This document shows positions 45,550-53,126 of a stretch of DNA of 64,000 nucleotides, piece after piece; position 1 is the stretch's first letter, and the number at the start of each line of letters is the position of its first letter. The DNA is from Pseudomonas poae (GTDB taxonomy: Bacteria; Pseudomonadota; Gammaproteobacteria; Pseudomonadales; Pseudomonadaceae): NCBI GenBank assembly GCA_028869255.1, contig CP110972.1:4841001-4905000 (forward strand), read 5' to 3'. The notes under the pieces were generated by a model. It did not search any database, was not told the DNA's origin, and saw only the letters and a list, made by a program, of their open reading frames with translations. Both the position numbers and the translations under genes were made by a program.

Positions 45550-46203
45550 ATGGAATTCCTGAACGCCTTTTCCCACCTTGATTGGGCCCAAGTCCTGCAA
45601 CTCACCGGGCAGCACATCACCCTGGTCGGTATCGCCGTGTTGCTGGCGATCTTTATCGGCGTGCCGCTGGGCGTGCTGATGACCCGCTTCCCGAGCCTGG
45701 CCGGGCCGCTGCAAGCCAGCGCCACGGTGCTGCTGACCGTGCCGTCCATCGCTCTGTTCGGCCTGCTGCTGCCGTTCTACTCCAAATTCGGCCAGGGCCT
45801 GGGGCCGATGCCGGCGATCACCGCCGTGTTCCTCTACTCCCTGCTGCCGATCATGCGTAACACCTACCTGGCACTGACCGGCGTCGAGCCGGGCATTCGC
45901 GAGGCCGCCAAAGGCATCGGCATGACCTTCGGCCAGCGCCTGCGCATGGTCGAGTTGCCCATCGCCGTGCCGGTAATCCTTGCCGGTGTACGCACCGCCG
46001 TAGTGATGAACATTGGTGTGATGACCATCGCCGCCACCATCGGCGCCGGTGGTTTGGGTGTACTTATTCTGGCTTCCATCAGCCGCAGCGACATGTCGAT
46101 GCTGATCGTTGGCGCCGTGCTGGTCAGTCTTCTGGCCATCTTCGCCGACCTGCTTCTGCAATGGCTGCAACGCTCGCTGACTCCAAAAGGACTGCTCAAA
46201 TGA
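45550..46203 (+). CDS. osmoprotectant ABC transporter permease, second
   Basis: 217 residues. Six helices and the EAA loop YLALTGVEPGIREAAKGIGMTFGQRLRMVELPIAVPVILAGVRTAVVMNIGVMTIAATIGAGGLG, related to but distinct from the first permease, so the channel is a heterodimer. Start 45550 behind AAGGAGAAG. Its stop codon overlaps the ATPase gene (ATGA). Confidence 0.9.
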   Translation: MEFLNAFSHLDWAQVLQLTGQHITLVGIAVLLAIFIGVPLGVLMTRFPSLAGPLQASATVLLTVPSIALFGLLLPFYSKFGQGLGPMPAITAVFLYSLLPIMRNTYLALTGVEPGIREAAKGIGMTFGQRLRMVELPIAVPVILAGVRTAVVMNIGVMTIAATIGAGGLGVLILASISRSDMSMLIVGAVLVSLLAIFADLLLQWLQRSLTPKGLLK

Positions 46204-47357
46204 TCGAACTTCAAAACCTGACCAAGACTTTTCAAAGCAACGGCAAAACCGTGTCTGCCGTGAACGACGTAAGCCTGACCGTCAACGAAGGCGAAATTTG
46301 CGTATTCCTCGGCCCATCGGGTTGCGGCAAGAGCACCACGCTGAAAATGATCAACCGCCTGATCAAGCCCACCTCCGGCAAGATCCTGATCAACGGCGAA
46401 GACACCACCGATCTCGATGAAGTGACCCTGCGTCGCAACATCGGCTATGTGATCCAGCAGATCGGCCTGTTCCCGAACATGACCATCGAGGAAAACATCG
46501 TGGTCGTGCCCAAGCTGCTCGGCTGGGACAAACAGAAATGCCACGACCGCGCCCGCGAGTTGATGAGCATGATCAAGCTGGAACCCAAGCAGTACCTGCA
46601 TCGCTACCCGCGCGAGCTGTCCGGTGGCCAGCAACAGCGGATCGGCGTGATCCGCGCATTGGCGGCGGATGCCCCGCTGCTGCTGATGGACGAACCGTTC
46701 GGCGCGGTCGACCCGATCAACCGCGAGATGATCCAGAACGAGTTCTTCGAGATGCAACGTGCGCTGAACAAGACCGTGATCATGGTCAGCCACGACATCG
46801 ACGAAGCCATCAAGCTGGGTGACAAGATTGCGATCTTCCGTGCCGGCAAGCTGCTGCAGATCGACCACCCGGACACCCTGCTGGCGCACCCGGCTGACGA
46901 GTTCGTCAGCAACTTCGTCGGCCAGGACAGCACCCTCAAGCGCCTGCTGCTGGTGAAAGCCGAAGACGCGGCGGACAACGCCCCGTCGGTCAGCCCGGAA
47001 ACCCCGGTGGCCGAGGCCCTGGAGCTGATGGACGAAACCGACCGCCGCTACGTGGTGGTCACCTGCGCCGAGAACAAGGCACTGGGCTATGTGCGACGTC
47101 GCGACCTGCACCGTCAGACCGGCACCTGCGGCCAGTACCTGCGCGAGTTCAACGCCACGGCGGCGTATGACGAGCACTTGCGCATCCTGCTGTCGCGCAT
47201 GTACGAGTTCAACCGCTCGTGGCTGCCGGTGATGGATGCGGAGCGGGTGTTCCTGGGTGAAGTGACCCAGGAGTCGATTGCCGAGTACTTGAGCTCGGGC
47301 AAGTCGCGTGGGGGCAAGACCAGCATTGTGTCGCCTGCCGAGACTGCGTTGGCCTGA
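46200..47357 (+). CDS. osmoprotectant ABC transporter ATPase with CBS domains
   Basis: 385 residues. ProV/OpuCA type: Walker A FLGPSGCGKSTTLKMINRL, Q-loop GYVIQQIGLFPNMTIEENI, signature LSGGQQQRIGVIRALA, Walker B LLLMDEPFGAVDPI, H-loop VSHDIDEAIKLGD. The C-terminal about 100 residues (VAEALELMDETDRRYVVVTCAENKALGYVRRRDLH, RILLSRMYEFNRSWLPVMDAERVFLGEVTQESIAEYLSSG) form a tandem CBS module that senses ionic strength or nucleotides in osmoregulated transporters. ATG 46200 overlaps the previous stop. Confidence 0.92.
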   Translation: MIELQNLTKTFQSNGKTVSAVNDVSLTVNEGEICVFLGPSGCGKSTTLKMINRLIKPTSGKILINGEDTTDLDEVTLRRNIGYVIQQIGLFPNMTIEENIVVVPKLLGWDKQKCHDRARELMSMIKLEPKQYLHRYPRELSGGQQQRIGVIRALAADAPLLLMDEPFGAVDPINREMIQNEFFEMQRALNKTVIMVSHDIDEAIKLGDKIAIFRAGKLLQIDHPDTLLAHPADEFVSNFVGQDSTLKRLLLVKAEDAADNAPSVSPETPVAEALELMDETDRRYVVVTCAENKALGYVRRRDLHRQTGTCGQYLREFNATAAYDEHLRILLSRMYEFNRSWLPVMDAERVFLGEVTQESIAEYLSSGKSRGGKTSIVSPAETALA

Positions 47358-47379
47358 TCTGACACACCTCGGTTAAAAC

Positions 47380-47469
47380 TGTGGGAGCGGGCTTGCTCGC
47401 GAAAGCGGAGTGTCAGTCACCGAATATATTGACTGATACACCGCTTTCGCGAGCAAGCCCGCTCCCACA
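47380..47469. repeat. REPIN, GTGGGAGCGGGCTTGCTCGCG class
   Basis: TGTGGGAGCGGGCTTGCTCG and its inverse ending GAGCAAGCCCGCTCCCACA. Spacer GTGTCAGTCAC...ATTGACTGATACACCGC is itself a palindrome and is shared, with changes, by the elements at 19611 and 57397. Confidence 0.92.
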
Positions 47470-47605
47470 TTTGGATCGTTGGTGTGTCAGAGGAATTACC
47501 TCAATTGTGCCCCTCCAGGGAACATCAATCCGTCACACCTGTCGGTTACATAAGTAGCTGCACGCGGTCCCGCGACGAACGCGTGCAAAAACGCGACATT
47601 TTTAG

Positions 47606-47634
47606 TTGATCTATCGCCCCTCACGTCCTAAAGT
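47606..47634 (+). promoter_or_regulatory. sigma-70-like promoter in the speC upstream region
   Basis: TTGATC (47606-47611), a 17-base spacer and TAAAGT (47629-47634). Predicted start near 47641, about 196 bases before the speC start codon. Confidence 0.5.
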
Positions 47635-47640
47635 TCGCGC

Positions 47641-47731
47641 CGAACGTCCATGCTGGAAACGATCCATCCGGCTCAAGTACTGACGACGAGACAGCAAGGC
47701 CAAGGGAAGCGTCTATTCCCATGGCCTTTTT
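47641..47731 (+). ncRNA. predicted leader RNA or small RNA, about 90 nt, ending in a terminator
   Basis: The interval from the predicted start to the T run after the hairpin at 47698-47726 forms a discrete promoter-terminator unit upstream of speC. No open reading frame of note lies in it. It could be an independent sRNA or an attenuated speC leader. Both are inference from sequence. Confidence 0.4.
47698..47731 (+). terminator. intrinsic terminator inside the speC leader
   Basis: GGCCAAGGGAA / TTCCCATGGCC: ten pairs with one A-A mismatch, a seven-base loop and five T. It ends 105 bases before the speC ATG, so full-length speC mRNA must either read through it or start downstream. Confidence 0.75.
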
Positions 47732-47836
47732 GCTTTCGGCGACATGCCTTGGGAAGTAGGCGAACCAAAGTGGGGATACGGAGGACGTTCATTTGCACCC
47801 ATTGATCAAATTAGTTTGCCCTTAGGAGTTCCCAGC

Positions 47837-49000
47837 ATGTCGATCAACGTCGAAGATTATTTCGCGCGCGCCACTTTTGACAAAATGAAGGCGTTCGCCG
47901 ACAAGCAAGAAACCCCGTTCGTGGTAATCGATACCGCGATGATCAGCCAGGCCTACGATGACCTGCGCGCCGGTTTCGAGTTCGCCAAAGTCTATTACGC
48001 GGTCAAGGCCAACCCGGCCGTCGAAATCATCGACCTGTTGAAAGACAAGGGCTCGAGCTTCGACATCGCCTCGATCTACGAGCTGGACAAGGTCATGGAC
48101 CGTGGCGTCAGCGCCGACCGTATCAGCTACGGCAACACCATCAAGAAGTCCAAGGACATCCGCTACTTCTACGAGAAGGGCGTGCGCCTGTTCTCCACCG
48201 ACTCCGAAGCCGACCTGCGCAACATCGCCAAGGCCGCGCCGGGTTCGAAAGTGTATGTACGTATCCTCACTGAAGGCTCGACCACGGCTGACTGGCCTTT
48301 GTCGCGCAAATTCGGCTGCCAGACCGACATGGCCATGGACCTGCTGATCCTCGCCCGTGACCTGGGCCTGGTGCCGTACGGCATCTCGTTCCACGTCGGC
48401 TCGCAACAGCGCGACATCAGCGTATGGGACGCGGCAATCGCCAAGGTCAAAGTGATCTTCGAACGCCTGAAAGAAGAAGACGGCATCCACCTCAAGCTGA
48501 TCAACATGGGCGGTGGCTTCCCGGCCAACTACATCACCCGCACCAACAGCCTGGAAACCTACGCCGAAGAAATCATCCGCTTCCTCAAGGAAGATTTCGG
48601 CGACGACCTGCCGGAAATCATCCTGGAGCCAGGCCGCTCGTTGATCGCCAACGCCGGTATCCTGGTCAGTGAAGTGGTGTTGGTAGCGCGTAAATCGCGC
48701 ACCGCCGTCGAGCGTTGGGTGTACACGGATGTGGGCAAATTCTCCGGCCTGATCGAAACCATGGACGAAGCCATCAAGTTCCCGATCTGGACCGAGAAGA
48801 AAGGCGAGATGGAAGAAGTGGTGATCGCCGGTCCTACCTGCGACAGCGCCGATATCATGTACGAAAACTACAAGTACGGCCTGCCGCTGAACCTGGCGAT
48901 TGGTGATCGTTTGTACTGGCTGTCGACCGGTGCCTACACCACCAGCTACAGCGCGGTTGAGTTCAATGGCTTCCCGCCGTTGAAGTCGTTCTACGTGTAA
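47837..49000 (+). CDS. speC: ornithine decarboxylase (alanine racemase-fold type)
   Basis: 387 residues, fold type III PLP enzyme like eukaryotic ODC, unlike the large inducible E. coli enzyme. It converts ornithine to putrescine, the entry to polyamine synthesis. PLP lysine in YYAVKANP (Lys57), HVGSQQRDI, glycine loop INMGGGFP, ILEPGRSLIA and the catalytic-cysteine segment AGPTCDSADIMYENY. ATG 47837 with TTAGGAG nine bases before; an ATG at 47744 in the same frame would add 31 residues without family similarity. Regulated probably at the leader terminator. Confidence 0.95.
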   Translation: MSINVEDYFARATFDKMKAFADKQETPFVVIDTAMISQAYDDLRAGFEFAKVYYAVKANPAVEIIDLLKDKGSSFDIASIYELDKVMDRGVSADRISYGNTIKKSKDIRYFYEKGVRLFSTDSEADLRNIAKAAPGSKVYVRILTEGSTTADWPLSRKFGCQTDMAMDLLILARDLGLVPYGISFHVGSQQRDISVWDAAIAKVKVIFERLKEEDGIHLKLINMGGGFPANYITRTNSLETYAEEIIRFLKEDFGDDLPEIILEPGRSLIANAGILVSEVVLVARKSRTAVERWVYTDVGKFSGLIETMDEAIKFPIWTEKKGEMEEVVIAGPTCDSADIMYENYKYGLPLNLAIGDRLYWLSTGAYTTSYSAVEFNGFPPLKSFYV

Positions 49001-49013
49001 GACCGCTGCACAC

Positions 49014-49044
49014 AAAAAACCCATGACATGTCATGGGTTTTTTT
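49014..49044. terminator. bidirectional terminator after speC
   Basis: Perfect palindrome CCCATGACATGTCATGGG flanked by six A and seven T, shared by the convergent speC and Sel1 genes. Confidence 0.9.
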
Positions 49045-49049
49045 ATGCC

Positions 49050-49799
49050 TCAAGAAAAGCTGGCGGCGCGTTGCTGGTAGGCGTCAGCCATCGCGCGTAT
49101 CTGCGGATCATTCGCCGCCGCGAGGGCCTTGTGCGCCGTGTTCAGAAACTTGAGATTGCCGCCTGCCAACGCCTTGCCCAACCAACCCAGCGCCTCATCG
49201 ATTTGACCGCTGTCCGCCAGCACCGCCGCATAGCTGAACTGCCCACGAAAATCGCCGCCTTCGGCTGAGCGCCGATACCACGCCTCGGCCGCCTCCAGGT
49301 CCTGGGGGCAAAAACGGCCGTCCTCAAGATAGCGCCCCAGCAGGTTCATCGACTTAGCGTGGCCCTGTTCCGCCGCCTGGCGATAAAAGGCCAGCGCCTG
49401 TCGCTGGTTTTCAGCAACCCCGCGCCCAGTAGCCAGCAGGTTGGCGTAGTTGTATTGCCCCCAATCCAACCCGGCCTCGGCCGCCTGGCGATATTCCTGC
49501 GCCGCCGCCGCTTCATCCACGGCACACCCCCACCCATGCTCCAGGCAGCGCCCGGCCATATTGCGCGCCATCGAATGCCCGCCCTTGGCCGCAATCCGGA
49601 ACCAGCGCAGGGCCAGCGCTTCATCACGCGCAATGCCGCGCCCTTCCAGCAGGATCTGCCCGAGCAGCGCCTGGGCGTCGACCACGCCCTCTTTCGCCGC
49701 CATCAGGATCGCCTGCGCTGCACGCACCGGGGAGTCGTCGAGCATGCTTTGCAACTGCTCGACGTTGAGCACTTCTTCACGGCGCAATAAAAAACCCAT
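49050..49799 (-). CDS. Sel1-like repeat protein next to piuC
   Basis: 249 residues built of Sel1 repeats (about 36 residues each), e.g. DAQALLGQILLEGRGIARDEALALRWFRIAAKGGHSMARNMAGRCLEHGWGC, DWGQYNYANLLATGRGVAENQRQALAFYRQAAEQGHAKSMNLLGRYLEDGRFC. Alpha-alpha repeats serve as protein-interaction scaffolds. No signal peptide, so probably cytoplasmic. It starts two bases after the piuC stop, and this piuC-Sel1 pair also occurs, as I recall, in P. aeruginosa (PA4515-PA4516). Its role there is not known to me. Confidence 0.85.
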   Translation of the reverse strand: MGFLLRREEVLNVEQLQSMLDDSPVRAAQAILMAAKEGVVDAQALLGQILLEGRGIARDEALALRWFRIAAKGGHSMARNMAGRCLEHGWGCAVDEAAAAQEYRQAAEAGLDWGQYNYANLLATGRGVAENQRQALAFYRQAAEQGHAKSMNLLGRYLEDGRFCPQDLEAAEAWYRRSAEGGDFRGQFSYAAVLADSGQIDEALGWLGKALAGGNLKFLNTAHKALAAANDPQIRAMADAYQQRAASFS

Positions 49800-49801
49800 G
49801 C

Positions 49802-50482
49802 TCAGACCTCGACCCAGCGGCGCAACAGGTTGTGATAAGTGCCGGTGAGCTGGATCAACGCGGGGTGGTCGGGGACGTCCGCGGTCAGTTGCTGGATCGC
49901 GCCGTCCATCTCGAACAGCAGCGTACGCTGGCTGTCTTCGCGCACCAGGCTTTGGGTCCAGAAGAACGAGGCGTAACGCGCCCCACGCGTCACGGCGTTG
50001 ACCTTGTGCAGGCTGGAGCCGGGGTAGAGCACCATGTCACCGGCCGGCAACTTGACGCGCTGCAGGCCGAAGGTGTCCTGGATCTCCAGTTCGCCGCCGT
50101 CGTATTCCTGCGGGTCGCTGAAGAACAACGTGGACGACAGGTCGGTACGCACCCGCTCATGGCTGCCCCGGGCCTGGCGCACGGCATTGTCGATATGGAA
50201 GTCGAAACTGCCACCGGCGGTGTAGCAGTTAACCAACGGCGGGAAAACCTTGTGCGGTAACGCCGCTGACATGAATAACGGATTTTTCCACAACCGTTCG
50301 AGCATCGCCGCGCCGATTTCCTTGGCCAATGGATGGCCTTCGGGCAATTGCAGGTTGTGTTTGGCCTTGGCGGACTGGTGCCCGGCAGTGATTTTGCCGT
50401 CGGCCCACTCGGTGGTTTCCAGGGCTTGGCGGATGCGCTGCACTTCCTCACGAGAGAACAGGCCGGGAATGTGCAGCAACAT
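49802..50482 (-). CDS. piuC: PiuC Fe(II)/2-oxoglutarate-dependent dioxygenase
   Basis: 226 residues, the family length (PiuC/YbiX PKHD-type hydroxylase). Metal ligands in [11 protein letters not shown] (His-x-Asp) and a distal His in [25 protein letters not shown]; the 2-oxoglutarate-binding Arg is in TRGAR. It is iron-regulated in pseudomonads and near TonB receptor piuA; substrate unknown. Start ATG 50482 ([19 protein letters not shown]) is the family start; an ATG 126 bases upstream reads the shared promoter region. Confidence 0.93.
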   Translation of the reverse strand: MLLHIPGLFSREEVQRIRQALETTEWADGKITAGHQSAKAKHNLQLPEGHPLAKEIGAAMLERLWKNPLFMSAALPHKVFPPLVNCYTAGGSFDFHIDNAVRQARGSHERVRTDLSSTLFFSDPQEYDGGELEIQDTFGLQRVKLPAGDMVLYPGSSLHKVNAVTRGARYASFFWTQSLVREDSQRTLLFEMDGAIQQLTADVPDHPALIQLTGTYHNLLRRWVEV

Positions 50483-50511
50483 GGGGCAATACCTGAAATC
50501 AGAGAGGCGCC

Positions 50512-50530
50512 AATGGTATTGATTCTTATC
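50512..50530. promoter_or_regulatory. weak candidate Fur box between piuC and piuA
   Basis: AATGGTATTGATTCTTATC matches 11 of 19 consensus positions (GATAATGATAATCATTATC). Fur control is expected for this gene pair; a tri-repeat GCAAT at about 50606-50630 nearer to piuA is an alternative or additional site. Confidence 0.35.
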
Positions 50531-50688
50531 CTGCCTGTAAAACGCGACAGACGGATGAGTTCGTAAAAACCGTAAGCAAAAAGTGTAAAGAATGTAAATT
50601 CGTTGCAATTAGCAATGTATCGCAATTGATATGAAGTCTTGTTAACCCTATATTCCGCGGCCTCACATCCTTGGGGAAGGGACACGTC

Positions 50689-52992
50689 ATGTCGCGCACC
50701 ATTACAAAAATACCTGCCGGTTCACCACGCATGCTGGCTTCGGCCATCGGCGTCGCCCTCAGCGCCAGCTCTGCTGCCCACCTGGCACAGGCGGCCGAAG
50801 ACACCGAACAGAAAGGCCAGCGCAACAGCATCTCCCTGGGCGCCACCAGCATCACCGGCGAAGAACAGGACAACACGTCCTACCAGGTCGAAAAAGCCTC
50901 CTCGCAAAAGTACACCGCGCCGCTGGTGGACACACCGCGCTCGGTGACCGTGGTGCCGCAACAAGTGCTCAAGGACACCGCTGCCACCTCGTTGCAGGAT
51001 GCCTTGCGCACCGTGCCGGGGATCACCTTCGGCGCCGGTGAAGGCGGCAACCCCCAGGGCGATCGCCCGTTTATCCGTGGGTTTGACGCCCAGGGCGACA
51101 CCTACCTGGACGGCGTGCGCGACACCGGCGGCCAGAGCCGCGAGATCTTCGACATTGAATCCATCGAAGTCAGCAAAGGCCCCAACTCTTCGTTCGGCGG
51201 CCGGGGTTCGGCCGGCGGCAGCCTCAACCTGGTGAGCAAAACCCCACAAGCGCGGGACTTCACCAACGGCGGCTTCACCTACGGCTCCGACCAGACCCGC
51301 CGCTACGTGCTCGACGTGAACCGCCAGTTCCTCGACGACAGCGCCGCGTTCCGCCTGAACCTGATGAGCCACGAACAGAACGTCGCCGGCCGCGACGCGG
51401 TGAATTACGACCGTTGGGGCGTCGCGCCGTCGCTGACCTTCGGCCTCGGCACGCCGACCCGCGTCAACCTCAGCTACTACCACATGGAAAGCAACGACCT
51501 GCCGGATTCGGGCATTCCCTACGGCTACAGCTCACCGACCGCCACCGCCCACGGGCACGACAAACCCACCGACGGCGGCGACAGCAATAACTTCTACGGT
51601 TTGAAAAGCCGCGATTTCCGCAAGACCCGCGCCGACATCAGCACGGTCTCCGTCGAGCACGACCTGAGCGACACCATGACGCTGAAAAACACCCTGCGCC
51701 ATGGCAGCACCGGCCAGGACTACGTGCTCACCCAGCCGGATGACAGTCAGCGCAACGTCAACCGTTTCGGCACCGTGTGGCGTCGCGCCAACACCCGTGT
51801 GTCGACCACGACGACCACCACTAACCAGACCGACCTGTTCGGCAGCTTCCAGGCCCTGGGCTTCAAGCACAGCTACTCCACCGGCCTGGAATTTACCGGT
51901 GAAGAAACCCGCGTCAGCGGCTATACCGTCAGCCCGAACGCCAACCCCACCTGCACCGTGGCTGGCGGCAGCCGTGGCGGGCAGTGCACCTCGCTCGCCA
52001 ACCCGAACCCGGACGACGCCTGGAACGGCAGCGTCGCACGCAATTACAACGGCACCAACACCAAAGCCACCAGCCGCGCCGCGTATGTGTTCGACACCAT
52101 CGAACTCGACCCGAAATGGCTGCTGAACGTCGGCCTGCGCTACGACACCTTCGACACCGAAGCCAATACCAACGCCGTGCCAACCGCCACCGTCCAGGCG
52201 CGCAGCAAGGTCAAGGACGACAGCCAGTTCTTCAACTGGCAGGCGGGCCTGGTCTGGAAGCCGCTGGACAACGGCAGTATCTACACCTCCTACGCCACCT
52301 CGGCCTCGCCGGCCGGCGGCCTGGTGGGTGAAGGCGTGGACAGCAACGCGATCCCGACCGGTATCAACACCAGCGACCTCAAGCCGGAAGAAACCGTCAA
52401 CTACGAGCTGGGCACCAAGTGGGACCTGTTCCACAACCGTCTATCCCTGTCCGCTGCCGTGTTCCGTACCGAGAAGAAAAACACGCGCATCCTGGTGGAT
52501 TCCAACACCTACGAAACCGCCGGCGAATCCCGCGTTGATGGTCTGGAGCTGTCGGCCAGCGGCAAGCTCACCGAGCGTTGGCAAGTGTTCGCCGGCTACA
52601 GCTACTTGAAAGCCGAGCTGGTTGACCCCGGCAAGAACGGTAACCGCCAGGGCGTGGTCCAGGCCGGTTCCAACAAAGGCAATCAGATGCCCAACACGCC
52701 AGAGCATTCGTTCAGCCTGTGGACCACGTATGACGTGACCCCGAAGCTGACCCTCGGCGGCGGCGCGTTCTATGTCGACCAGGTTTACGGCGATGCGGCC
52801 AACACTGTGTATGTGCCGTCCTACACCCGCTACGACGCTATGGCCAGCTACAAACTGACCAAGAACGTCGACCTGCAATTGAACGTGCAGAACCTGACCG
52901 ACAAGACTTACTACGACAAGGCGTACGCCTCGCACTTCGCCAACCAGGCGGCCGGTCGTACGGCACTGTTGTCCACCAGTTTCCACTTCTAA
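50689..52992 (+). CDS. piuA: TonB-dependent siderophore receptor PiuA (Fiu-like)
   Basis: 767 residues. Signal peptide, cleaved near AAHLAQAAED, then TonB-box/plug region: VDTPRSVTVVPQQVLKDTAATSLQDALRTVPGITFGAGEGGNPQGDRPFIRGFDAQGDTYLDGVRD and the 22-strand barrel ending in the terminal Phe STSFHF. Fiu/PiuA import catecholate siderophores or their mimics. Start ATG 50689 with GGGGAAGGGAC before it. Divergent from piuC, 206-base shared control region. Confidence 0.94.
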   Translation: MSRTITKIPAGSPRMLASAIGVALSASSAAHLAQAAEDTEQKGQRNSISLGATSITGEEQDNTSYQVEKASSQKYTAPLVDTPRSVTVVPQQVLKDTAATSLQDALRTVPGITFGAGEGGNPQGDRPFIRGFDAQGDTYLDGVRDTGGQSREIFDIESIEVSKGPNSSFGGRGSAGGSLNLVSKTPQARDFTNGGFTYGSDQTRRYVLDVNRQFLDDSAAFRLNLMSHEQNVAGRDAVNYDRWGVAPSLTFGLGTPTRVNLSYYHMESNDLPDSGIPYGYSSPTATAHGHDKPTDGGDSNNFYGLKSRDFRKTRADISTVSVEHDLSDTMTLKNTLRHGSTGQDYVLTQPDDSQRNVNRFGTVWRRANTRVSTTTTTTNQTDLFGSFQALGFKHSYSTGLEFTGEETRVSGYTVSPNANPTCTVAGGSRGGQCTSLANPNPDDAWNGSVARNYNGTNTKATSRAAYVFDTIELDPKWLLNVGLRYDTFDTEANTNAVPTATVQARSKVKDDSQFFNWQAGLVWKPLDNGSIYTSYATSASPAGGLVGEGVDSNAIPTGINTSDLKPEETVNYELGTKWDLFHNRLSLSAAVFRTEKKNTRILVDSNTYETAGESRVDGLELSASGKLTERWQVFAGYSYLKAELVDPGKNGNRQGVVQAGSNKGNQMPNTPEHSFSLWTTYDVTPKLTLGGGAFYVDQVYGDAANTVYVPSYTRYDAMASYKLTKNVDLQLNVQNLTDKTYYDKAYASHFANQAAGRTALLSTSFHF

Positions 52993-53009
52993 ACGCAGCA
53001 ACCCACAGC

Positions 53010-53043
53010 AAAAAGCCCCACGCATCGGATGCGTGGGGCTTTT
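53010..53043 (+). terminator. intrinsic terminator after piuA
   Basis: AAAAGCCCCACGCATCGGAT and its inverse GCGTGGGGCTTTT: strong stem with a T run, 18 bases past the stop. Confidence 0.9.
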
Positions 53044-53126
53044 GCGTGTAAAACAGAATTTTTCTCGTTAACCCACGGCATAATGCGCGCCGTGCCCTAC
53101 ATATCCAGATAGACGAGGCGTCAGAC

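Noticed and set aside
47746..47755. GCCTTGGGAA as an antiterminator for the speC leader
   Set aside because: It is transcribed after the terminator it would disrupt, so it cannot act in ordinary attenuation; kept only as a possible fold of read-through RNA.
50606..50630. strong Fur box before piuA
   Set aside because: The GCAAT-rich stretch matches only about 8 of 19 consensus positions; the site at 50512 is better but still weak.
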